Positions 12,418 to 21,349 of a stretch of DNA of 64,000 bases are shown here, one piece after another. Source of the DNA: Timema cristinae (Eukaryota; Arthropoda; Insecta; Phasmatodea; Timematidae); contig JBCFYV010000012.1 of the NCBI GenBank assembly GCA_039000515.1, positions 1,253,433 through 1,317,432 on the forward strand. Direction: 5' to 3'. The notes below the pieces were generated by a model. It was not told the origin of the DNA and did no database searches. It was given only the letters and a program-made list of their open reading frames with translations. How positions within the stretch are numbered: the first letter of the stretch is position 1; each line of letters opens with the position of its first letter. The translations under genes were made by a program, and so were the position numbers.

Positions 12418-13210
12418 GTCAATGTGACGGTGACGTCACACACCCATTACTACTGACGTCAATTTCTTACGTCACAGACTACCATACACATATTTTAATT
12501 ACACCATAGTCTCATACGTTATTATTACAGTTGCTGGCTCAGAGCGGCATTGAAGCCATACATCATTGAAGCGTTCCTTCTAAGTTATCCCAATCTATTT
12601 GTGATAGTAAATTGATATCCTAAACTCGAGTGGTAATACGCACATTTATATTTCTTACTACCCTCCTCGGGGGCGTAGTTGGCTAACGCGCTAGTCGTGT
12701 TGAGCTCGGGGGGCGTGGAGATCGAGGTTCGAATCTCGGTCAAGTGCTGTGACATCCAAATGCGGGCTGACGTCACACGGCAAGGCTGACCAAGGCTGAC
12801 CTCACTCACTGAATTCCAATAAAACGTCACATGGCAAGGCTGATCAGGACCACTGGCTGACGTCAGAAGCGACCACACTATTTGAAACGTCATAGTCACA
12901 GGCTGACCAACAGTCAATACATCAATCAGGATGACGTCACAATACTATATCTCTAGCATACCTACCTACACGTCCAGAACAACAGGCTGACGTCCACATG
13001 GCAGGGCTGACCTTACTCACTAAAACATGGCAGGGCTGACCCAATAAAACGTCACCATATTTTGAATAATTAGCGACCCAAATCTAATGTGACGTCCATA
13101 TGCGGAACGTCACCATACACACACACACAGGCTGAACTCACTCACTGACGTCACTAAAGCCTGGCGTCACTTACAGACGCAGTCAATATTATTTTAATAA
13201 CAGTGACGTA
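12417..13210. promoter_or_regulatory. Cluster of CRE-like TGACGTCA motifs
   Basis: Perfect or near-perfect TGACGTCA palindromes and ACGTCA half-sites recur about every 50-80 bp (near 12430, 12455, 12770, 12855, 12930, 12990, 13080, 13145 and others). They lie in a loosely repeated context with GGCTGACC and CACTCACTGA. TGACGTCA is the known CREB/ATF and bZIP site. The density is seen directly; a regulatory role is inferred. It may simply be a degenerate CRE-containing satellite. Part of it (12417-12834) is mirrored at 1-418. Confidence 0.4.
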
Positions 13211-13224
13211 AAACTGGATATAGT

Positions 13225-13252
13225 CACCCTCTTACTATTATTATTATTATTA

Positions 13253-13318
<66 letters not shown>
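13225..13318. repeat. (ATT)n microsatellite
   Basis: About 90 bp of ATT/TTA repeats abutting the tail of the reverse SINE A at 13319; the repeat is the SINE's simple-sequence tail. Confidence 0.9.
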
Positions 13319-13585
13319 GCACCGCGTCTGACTACCCATTCGGGTTATACGCACTTACGCTAATGTGTAATGATAGGGTGATTGTGAGATGAAATGAAGG
13401 ACCTACAGTTTAACGTGGAATCCGAACCACGGTGGAGACCTGGCATTCCCCACATTCACAAGATGTCTTGTCAGAGGTGAAGGAAGGGTTTGGAAATCAG
13501 ATAAATCTGTGCCGGGACCGAGGATTGAACCCCGGCCGCCAGCAAGATGTCTGACACCTTACCCCTAGACCGCCAGGTTACCAAT
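13319..13585 (-). mobile_element. SINE A, full, reverse
   Basis: Minus-strand SINE A: tRNA-like head near 13520-13585, body, shared CGTATAACCCGAATGGGTAG tail and an (AAT)n end at 13225-13318. Confidence 0.8.
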
Positions 13586-13589
13586 GAAA

Positions 13590-14480
13590 ATATCAAGTGT
13601 GTTTATAATCTTAATCAACGCATTAATTTTAATCACAATTCTTTACAGCCGATTTTGAGAAAATCGATTTTCTCTTTTTTCGCCCGTTATCAACCTACTT
13701 TTAATTTCGAGTTCAAATAGACACACAGAGAGATGTCATTGCAAAGATCACTTTTTAGGGTTCGGGGAGTCATGAGACGTTGACGTCCATCAACATTTCA
13801 GGTTAGATTATTTTTTACGGTCGCAATACTTTACTTTTAGTGTACTAAAAGTTAAGAAATATGTTGGCGTATAGCTTGATATTTATTGGTTTTATTAAAA
13901 ATATGCTTCTAATAAAATGTTGGTTTTATAAATAGATCTGTGTGTTTGTAATGATAAGTAATTTCATATGTCAAAGAGTTACGGAGATATGATACAAAAT
14001 TATTATTTACACATCAGACCGGAGCCCTTAAAGTCATTTTGCCGAGGTATTGAGAATAGTAATTTTGTTTGGAAATTTTATAAATGTTTTGAAATGAAAT
14101 TTAATCAAAATCGTTTGAGCCGATTTTAGCCCCTCAGTAAAATACCCTTAGTTTTAGGGTTAAATATCCAATTCCAAAAATTCCTCTGGGAAACTATGAA
14201 AACCATAGATACCAAGTCTTACCCCGATCAGTAAAATGGTTTAGGCTCTATGTGGAGGTATGGACAGACAAACAGACAGACGGTAATTAAAAAACCAATT
14301 TTTCGGATTCGGAGAGTCATAAAACGTCAAGATTCATCAAAATTTCGAATTCAAAATTTTTGACAGTTAAAATACTTTCCCTACCTGAAAGATAGCGAAA
14401 ACGTAAAAACAAATAGAAAGCCATTCTAGCGCACTTAAATAGGACTATAATTTGGATGAACGTTGAGGTAAATATCCTCA
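13590..14480. repeat. Unclassified dispersed repeat-like DNA
   Basis: No gene is seen. Two related segments (about 13750-13860 and 14300-14400) share GGAGTCATRARACGT followed by CATCAA. A GACAGACAAACAGACAGACGG run at 14264-14284 resembles the signature often seen in arthropod repeats. The class cannot be assigned by eye. Confidence 0.4.
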
Positions 14481-15136
14481 TTAAGGGCATTACTACCACT
14501 GGAAACTCTAGAGCTTCGCATGGATACGTGACTTGAGCTTTATTATGGTAGTGTACGTCAAGCAGCCTTGTTGTGTCGGCACAGAAGCACAGACGTAAGC
14601 TGATACTCCGTGGGTCAACTGTTTGAACTAAGTGTTTGATAATTTCGTTGGCTGGTCAGTGACGAAGCATCAGAGTAGCAAGGGCCGGGATGTGTTGATT
14701 AGCTTGCAAAAAGAGCTATACATTCAGTAGAGTCCTCTTTGATTACATTTCTGGCTGGATATCCGTCATTTACGTCGGTAGTTGGTCTATCATTATGAAA
14801 AGGTCAAGATTTTATGATTACAATCTTTGTTCTGGATTGTTCCGCGAAGATTTTCGTCTGTTCCGTTTTGATAAACCCAAAAATTATTTGCTTATTGTGT
14901 CAGACTTCTATGCTGGCGGCCGGGGTTCAATCCTCGGTCCCGGCAAAGATTTATCTGATTACCAAACCCTTCCTTCACCTCTGACAAGACATCTTGTGAA
15001 TGTGGGGAATGCCAGGCCTCCACCGTGGTTCGGATTCCACGTTAAACTGTAGGTCCTTCATTTCATCTCACAATCACCCTACCATTACACATTAGCGTAA
15101 GTGCGTATAACCCGAATGGGTAGCAAGACGTGGTGC

Positions 15137-15177
<41 letters not shown>

Positions 15178-17785
15178 GGACTTATCTTATTATATTGGGG
15201 ATAAACTTTGTTCCGAATTGATTCGCAAAAAGTTTCGTTTGCTATGTATTTGTTCTTGCACAAAGAGGATGTAAATTTGACACTTTCTTTACTCATGAAG
15301 GGCCAACTTCATGGTAGCCCATTCTGGTTTGAATAATATCGAGGCACTTATGCTAAATTAGTATATTTTATAATCAATAAATACTCAAACCTATTGCTTT
15401 TAATCAAATAGTGGTAGGAATGATAAGATAATGTTGAAATTAACTATGTATCCTATTTGTTTGTCATGTTTGTAAAATCTACATAACCGATTAGACGCTG
15501 AAATTAAACGATGGGATGGGAATTTTTTTTAAAGTAAATTTTTGTAAATCAATATTATATTTACCAGAATGCAAGAGTTTAGCTGTTAAAAGACTTTATT
15601 GCATAGCTATTTTGTATTTTCCAATTTTAAAGGCACGTGTTTGATTTAGTCATGTGCATTCATTTAGATTTTATGCTTAAATTATTAGTTTGGTTTTTTT
15701 GGCAAATTTTTAGCAATTTTTTAGAATTTCAGGCTATTCTATAGATATTTTTAATCCCTTTTTTGGAAATTTATTCTAGGTCCTGTTAAGTAAACTTTGA
15801 TTTGAAAAAATAATTTTACTTTCGAGGAGTTTCTTAGTCTTCTTCCTATGTGTCAAGAGTTGGAATAATTGACATTTCCTTCCAATCATGTTTCTTTGCA
15901 GTCAAAGGTACTATTTACATCATAACAGTTATAGTAGCAAACAAAAGGAGGGTGCGATGTATATATTTTAGGATAACCTAGTTATGAGCTCTCTTGTGGG
16001 GTGGGGGAAGGAGGAGGTAAGATTTTGGGTATCTTTCGGTAATTTCACAACTGCCCAAGTACATGAAACCAATATTTTGGGGCTTAGGAGAATGTGAGAC
16101 CTAACAAAATACTTTTCTTTACTATGAGTTTTATGGCATGCAATAAGTTGTAGACCAAGATCTCCCTAGTTTTTTTTATTTCTGACTTTCTTCGCCATTT
16201 TATTGCGTTTTTGTGATAGTGAGCGAATCAAAGACAATATTTTCATACTTTGACACAGAGGGTGGGACATTCTTTACTTGACACCCTGTGTTACTATACA
16301 GGTCGCACACACAAAAGGCCATCATCACTAGTGACAATAGTTTATTTAGCGTTTGTAGAAGGTCTAAGAAATAAAAAACTAAAATATAATGCACAGTAAT
16401 CTGGAACAAACTAATAAAGTTATAAAATCAAAAATACAAATTTTGTTATATTTTATCTAGTTGAGGTGAGGAAACGAAGCTTAGCATAGTGATAAAAATA
16501 TATTAATTTTAAAACTATCAACATGAAATAACCACATTTTTTAAAAGAAATTCAGAACAAAATAAAGATAAGCATGTTAATGAACTCAAACAAAATAAAA
16601 ACAATCTTTAAACAAAAAATGTTCAAGTTTTGAAAGAATGTAAGAGAGCTACTATTAGAAAAAATTATCGAGGCCTTACAAAAGGAATAAATGGAAATCT
16701 CCGCAAAAAGATATCTAAAACTAACCAAGAACGTATTATTGTTTGCAAAGATAAAATACTATTTTTAAAAGTTGTATGTGTTCATGTGGAGAATATGGTT
16801 GCCATAAAGGAGTCAATCCACGCTCCTAGTGTAAATAAATCTTGTGTTGTCCTGCCAAAACGAAATATGAGTTTTTTTAGGAACCTTCCGGAACAAACGA
16901 AGAACAAATTACTGCAATCATAAAAATATGGATTTTTAAAAGATGGGGGAAAGGGGTCAACTTCATGGACGTGCAATGTAAACATACAATTTATGGGCGT
17001 ATAAAGACATATCAAACTTTTTTTTCCAGAACAAACTAAGAACAAATTATTGCAATCATAAAAATATGGATTTTTAAAAGATGGGGAAGGGGGTCAACTT
17101 CATGGACGTGCAATGTAAACATACAATTTATGGTCGTATAAAGACATATCAAACTTTTTTTTCCAGAACAAACGAAGAACAAATTATTGCAATCATAAAA
17201 TTTATTTTTAAAATGTTTTTAGGGGGTAAGATGGTGAGGCAGCTTCATGGAGATCCAAAGTAAACATATCATTTGTGAGCGTATCAAAACGGAAAAACTG
17301 ATTTTTTTTTGGGGGAGCAATCCGGAACTAACGAAGGAAACAGTATTGTAATCATAAAAAAATTGTTTTTAAAAGGGGAGAAGGGTGAATTCATGGATGT
17401 CAAATGTAAAGTATAGTTAATTTTGGGGACGTATCAAAACGCAAAAAAAAAATATATTTTTTTGACAATCAGAAATAAATGATCGCAACCATAAAAATTT
17501 CAACTCTCAAAAGTGAAAGGAAGATATCGTAAAGTTGGCACTACCAATGTCAACATACATACCATTTGTGAGATCATCAAAACGGAACAAACGAAGTTTT
17601 TGCTGGACAATCCGAAACAAGCGAATGCAATCGTAAATACACGCATTTTTCAAAGTGGAGGGGCTACCGTAAAGTTGGCCCCTCACGAGTAAGCAAAGTG
17701 TCACAATTTCATGTCCCATTGTGCAAGAACAAATGAGGAACAAACGAGCCTTTTTGCGGTATAGTCCGGAAAACAAACGAGTAGC
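14481..17785. mobile_element. TR-TIR foldback-like element, copy 1
   Basis: Homologous along its length to 54113-57405. Both copies start at TTAAGGGCATTACTACCACT. A ~310-bp left segment is followed by an inverted array (unit marked by TTTTATGATTACAATC and TGTTCCG), a ~1.3-kb AT-rich core (15330-16600) and a direct-orientation array to 17785. Array units recur near 16915, 17054, 17191, 17345, 17487 and 17627 (period about 140 bp), and are the reverse complement of the left units. The left array is interrupted by SINE A (14897-15174). Inverted arrays of tandem repeats at both ends are known for foldback, Galileo and similar non-autonomous DNA transposons; the assignment is inferred. Open frames inside lack domains. 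Confidence 0.65.
14897..15174 (+). mobile_element. SINE A, 5'-truncated, with (AAT)n tail
   Basis: Begins within the tRNA head (GTGTCAGACTTCTATGCTGG), followed by box B, body, shared tail and 11-12 AAT units. It is inserted in the left array of the foldback-like element; the second copy at 54 kb lacks it, so it is younger than the element's spread. Confidence 0.8.
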
Positions 17786-18070
17786 TAGGGTGATTTCTCG
17801 TCACACTACGTCACACACCGCGAAATTCCTTGATTTACCGTTATTCCAGCCCTCCTCCCGGCCCCCACCAACCACCTGCCCTCAATTTCCATGTGATGAT
17901 TACGTCCTCCCCTACCACCCCCTCGCCACCCAACCCCGGACATGTTGGTTCTTGATTATTAATGATTGTTAATTAATTATTGCTAATTAATTATTGTTAA
18001 TTAATCAATTAATTGGTAGGGTTGAGGTGTTGGAGTTTTTATTCATTGATTATAAAGTTGTAGTTTATTT
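17786..18070. other. C-rich then TTAATTAA-rich segment
   Basis: No gene is seen. A C-rich stretch (17845-17940) precedes alternating TTAATTAATTATTG runs (17955-18015). The same arrangement, a C/G-rich stretch with CATGTTGATTGATTA then an AT run, recurs at 25310-25425. This suggests both belong to the same decayed element. Confidence 0.35.
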
Positions 18071-18084
18071 GGGGGGATCATGAG

Positions 18085-18365
18085 GCCTCGGCACGAAACT
18101 CGCGTTATAATTGTCAGGGGGAAAATGAACATTGGTCCTCCGTCACAAGGCTCTGTCCCGGAACAAGCAGCACGAACCTCGCGCTATGGCTGTCGGGGGT
18201 AGAATGAACATTGGTTCCTCCGTCTCAAGGCTGTGTCCCGGAACAAGCAGCACGAACCTCGCGCCATGGCTGTCGGGGGTAGAATGAACATTGGCTCCTC
18301 CGACACAAGGCTCTGTCGGACTGTCCATCACGAACCTCGGGCTATGACTGTCAGGGGTAGAGTGT
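18085..18365. repeat. 80-bp tandem array, four copies
   Basis: Units are marked by GCACGAACCTCGCG at 18092, 18171, 18251 and 18329 (period 78-80 bp). Each also has TGTCRGGGG, ATGAACATTGG and AAGGCTCTGTC. It is GC-richer than the surroundings and lies just upstream of the GGCGCC array and the TATA promoter. Confidence 0.85.
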
Positions 18366-18404
18366 GATAAATGGTTCCCCTGCCTTTCACTTCCCCCTCC
18401 TATC

Positions 18405-18545
18405 GCTACCCTGGCGCCAGTATGTCGGCCCGACAAGACGAGTTGAGACAAGAATAGATATTGAGGTCATTGACCCGGGCAACGGGTTTTTCCCTGGCGC
18501 CAGGTTGGCGGGCAGACAAGACAAGTCGAGACAAGAATAGATCGT
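18405..18545 (+). repeat. TGGCGCCA palindrome repeat array, upstream set
   Basis: Two units start at 18410 and 18494, each with CCTGGCGCCAG, then GACAAGAC-AGTYGAGACAAG and AATAGAT. The same unit, in the same orientation, makes up the array at 27530-28150. The array ends about 50 bp before the TATA box at 18595, which would suit an enhancer; that role is inferred. Confidence 0.8.
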
Positions 18546-18594
18546 GACCCTGTTCTTCTCTTACCGTGTGGCGTCGAATGAGGGAGGGGGTGGC

Positions 18595-18600
18595 TATAAA
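18595..18600 (+). promoter_or_regulatory. TATA box
   Basis: TATAAA in GGCTATAAAGAGGGG, 56 bp before the ATG at 18651. A second TATAAA lies at 18625. Spacing fits a short 5' leader. Inferred polymerase II core promoter. Confidence 0.55.
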
Positions 18601-18650
18601 GAGGGGCACACTTGGTTGTCTATTTATAAACGATTGTACAGCGGTTCAAG

Positions 18651-18942
18651 ATGGACAAGTTACAGCAGGTGGTAAATATTGTCAACGCCTTGCAGACCGT
18701 AAAATTGTGTGATCTAACCGTAGATCAAAAGTACTCGGTGGATAAATTAAAATCTGTCAATACAAAGTTCGGGGAGACGTCTAATAGCCTACCTAGAGGG
18801 CGAGTTTTGTGTATTTCTACCCTGTCGGTTTGGTACTCTTACAGATGAAGACGTGTGTGAGTTAAATAAAGAAAAACTGGTATTTACCTGCGCCGGAGTA
18901 AAACCCGGTTCACCTACCATTGTGAACTTTGAACGCGTTTAA
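18651..18942 (+). pseudogene. Small V-F-L-P protein, frameshifted
   Basis: Starts at an ATG 56 bp after a TATA box. The first frame gives 65 residues (MDKLQQVV..., with YSVDKLKSVNTKFGET), then reads into noise. A second frame, open from 18751 to the stop at 18940-18942, carries the rest (LIAYLEGEF, VFLPCRF, LTDED, CELN, LVFTCAG). The shift lies near 18765-18785. The pattern K-L...T-K-F-G...V-F-L-P-x-R-F...L-x-x-L-N resembles small proteins that, from memory, recur in many copies in hemipteran and other arthropod genomes; their function is not known to me. The intact form would be about 97 residues, cytoplasmic or nuclear, with no signal peptide. Neighbours are similarly broken. A sequencing indel is possible. 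Confidence 0.5.
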
Positions 18943-19021
18943 GAGACGGTGCAGTTAACAACGACAACAACGGGCAGCGGTGCGGTTAGTACAGAACGTT
19001 TAGCTCTCAGATACGCTCACC

Positions 19022-19751
19022 ATGCTTAGAACAGGCTATATTAATTTAATGTTTGTGGGTCATACGATTGAGGGGCGTGCCTATATGACGGGGGAGAATG
19101 TTCACAGTGTGGCGGTGAATGATAGACAGGTTATTTACAAAATAGAGGAGCTCGGCTGTATCGAGTTTTGCGACTCGACCTGTCACACGATGAGAGCGAT
19201 GGAAGTACTACCCTACGAGAGAATCGAAGAGACATATATGTGTGATATGACGTGCGCCGTGTATAATTTCCGAAAACGGGGATGTTGTGGCGTTGTTGCC
19301 ACGCCATCCACCACCAACCTTCCACCCACCGCCTCCGTCCTTCACAACACCGGCGCCGCCGCCCCCAGAGTCACCTGAGTACCCACCAGCAGATTCGCCC
19401 GAGTACCCGACACCAGAGTCGTATATCTACCAGGCATTAGAGTCGCCCGAGTACCCGCAACCAGAGTCGCCTACCTACCAGTCACCTGCGTGCCCGCCAC
19501 CACCAGCGGAGGAAGTAAAGTCTGAAGAACCCGTAAATCTCGAGGATTTAACAATGTACAAAAATTATTGAAATGTTAAAATTATAGGTGAAACGCCCAA
19601 CGACTACATACTCGATCTGGGTCGTTTCAGTAACGTTTTCCTTCCAAAGTCAATCTATTATTTGGCTTGTAAGCGATTTAAATCTAAAGCACGCTGTATG
19701 ATATATCTCGGAGGTCAAAGTGTGATGTTTAAAAGTGAATTAATAAACTAG
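19022..19751 (+). pseudogene. Proline-rich two-part protein, frameshifted with in-frame stop
   Basis: The first part (from ATG 19022, frame open to 19378) is a compact ~85-residue domain beginning MLRTGYINLMF, with several Cys (CIEFCDSTC, MCDMTC). From about 19287 a different frame encodes a proline-rich linker with repeated ESPEYP/DSPEYP units and an acidic EEVKSEEPVNLEDL end. After a TGA at 19569-19571 the same frame stays open to 19749-19751 and holds NVFLPK and MIYLGGQ, recalling the V-F-L-P motif of the upstream gene. I infer one gene of about 240 residues broken by a frameshift (between about 19250 and 19378) and a stop. The function is not recognised. No promoter is obvious; it lies 80 bp after the preceding gene. 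Confidence 0.45.
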
Positions 19752-19901
19752 ACGTGCTCAGGTATTTGTAGCACTCTGCTGGCGTCATCGGAGCTACCGG
19801 TGACATTTTGAAAAAGGTGAGAGGAGGGAACGCAGTTTGTGAGTAGAGAGCGTTGCTACTTGAGCAAGAGTGTTTATTTTGCTGCATCTCCAATTGACAT
19901 T

Positions 19902-20284
19902 ATGCCATTTAAATGCCGCATTTGTGAGGGATCCTACGCAAAGCTCCCCAATCTTATTCGGCAGAAACATCAATGTCATCAAACATCTCCAAAAGCTGCT
20001 CACAAGGATGCCTGTTGGGACGAGGAGGTATTGTGCAGGGCGTTAGACCTGATCGTGAAAGAGGAATACAATCGTGTCAAGTGCTTAAACGAACTTGGAA
20101 TAACAAAAGTTATAACGTTGTGCTATCGGAAGAGCCCGAACCTAATGTTATTGTGCTTGAGTTTGTTGGAAGAGTAAGATTGACAGGTAAAAACTGTGGA
20201 GACATTATCAATATACACTCTAGCGTCTCTCAACGTGTCTTGAATTATTTTGGAGGTGGCTCCTACTCATTTTCTAGATCGTAG
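19902..20284 (+). pseudogene. Degenerate C2H2 zinc-finger protein
   Basis: From ATG 19902 the product starts MPFKCRICEGSYAKLPNL. C5, C8, Y12, L18 and H26 sit at canonical C2H2 positions, but the first zinc-binding His (position 21) is Gln. The frame is open to 20177. A second frame (open 19973-20284) overlaps and carries VVLSEEPEPNVIVLEFVGRVRL, so a frameshift probably joins them. No further fingers are seen. It is third in a same-strand row of small broken genes (18651, 19022). A DNA- or RNA-binding role would be the family guess; the missing His suggests decay. Confidence 0.35.
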
Positions 20285-20545
20285 AAGAGATTATATTATT
20301 TCATGATGTCTTTTATTAGGTAAAAGAGTGATTATATGTTTTTCTTGCTATGTATTGGTCAAAAGACTTAAATAATATTGCTGCTTGTTGTTGTTATGAA
20401 TGTTTTAAATTAAACAATTGCTGATTGTCAATAAAAAACTGCCAATAAACAGTTATTTTTTAACCCCCTTAAATAAGTCGGTTGGAGAATCAAAGATATG
20501 AAGGAGAGGGCAACATTGTTGTAGTGACTTAGGTTGCTACCCAGA

Positions 20546-20626
20546 GAGAGAGAGAGAGAGAGGGAAAGTATTTTGTCCATAATGTTTGAGACAAAGCTTC
20601 TATGATAGTAAGAGAGAGAGAGAGAG
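20546..20626. repeat. (GA)n microsatellites
   Basis: Two AG runs, at about 20545-20562 and 20611-20626, separated by 50 bp of unique sequence. Confidence 0.9.
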
Positions 20627-20852
20627 GGTGTAAACGTTAAAACGCAAAAATAATAGTTTTATAATATTTATTCCTACAACACTCAAACAAAAAAAGAAAT
20701 TTAATGTCTGCAAAAATATTTAACTTTTACAAAAAAAATCATAAGTAATACACCTATGAGGATCTTGAAATTATTTTAAATTAATATGTTGTTACGTTTT
20801 AAATATGAAACTATATACGCTGACATAATATATTAAACATTTACACTAAACA

Positions 20853-21149
20853 AGGTGACCTGGTGGTCTAGGGGTAAGGTGTCAGACTTCTATGCTGGCG
20901 GCCAGGGTTCAATCCTCGGTCCCGGCAAAGATTTATCTGATTACCAAACCCTTCCTTCACCTCTGACAAGACATCTTGTGAATGTGGGGAATGCCAGGCC
21001 TCCACCGTGGTTCGGATTCCACGTTAAACTGTAGGTCCTTCATTTCATCTCACAATCACCCTACCATTACACATTAGCGTAAGTGCGTATAACCCGAACG
21101 GGTAGTAAGACGCGGTGCTAATAATAATAATAATAATATAATAATAATA
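20853..21149 (+). mobile_element. SINE A, complete
   Basis: The best complete copy. Box A (GGTGACCTGGTGGTCTAGGG) and box B (GGGTTCAATCCTCGGTCCCG) are followed by the body with CTTCCTTCACCTCTGACAAG and GGTTCGGATTCCACGTTAAA, the shared tail CGTATAACCCGAACGGGTAG and an (AAT)n end. Heads of this kind carry internal polymerase III promoters. Confidence 0.85.
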
Positions 21150-21212
21150 CACTAAACAAATTATCCACTTCGCAAAAAAATATTTTGATATAATATATTT
21201 AACATATACAAA

Positions 21213-21345
21213 AACCCGCCTCAGTGGCGTAGTTGGTTAACGCGCTTGGCGTATTGAGCTTGGCTGCTGAGGAAGGGGAGATCGAGGTTCGAATCTCGGT
21301 CTGGTGAACTGGGCGTGGTTTTTCCTAAATGGTTTTCCAATCGAT
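21213..21345 (+). mobile_element. SINE B, 3'-truncated
   Basis: tRNA-like head with box A (GGCGTAGTTGGTTAACGCGC) and box B (GAGGTTCGAATCTCGG), then the start of the body (GTGGTTTTTCCTAAATGG), ending before the shared tail. Confidence 0.75.
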
Positions 21346-21349
21346 GATC

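Larger units (their letters stand above)
6441..12834. repeat. Right arm of giant palindrome
   Basis: Mirror of 1-6394. Homology runs to 12834, which pairs with base 1, so the true outer end of the repeat is not in view. Compared with the left arm this copy has clusters of one-base losses in the tandem array (about 11960-12010). That pattern fits lower consensus quality rather than selection. No supported gene. Confidence 0.95.

Noticed and set aside
16630..16923. 97-residue frame conserved in both foldback-like copies (also 56183-56476)
   Set aside because: Its conservation reflects overall DNA identity between copies. It overlaps the tandem array and an equally long antisense frame, with no domain.
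18143..18451. 102-residue minus-strand frame with repeated segments
   Set aside because: It is a translation of the 80-bp tandem array; the period is not a coding feature.
21213..21300. Possible functional tRNA gene
   Set aside because: Boxes A and B are present but acceptor and other stems do not pair, and it continues into a SINE body; the same holds for all tRNA-like heads here.
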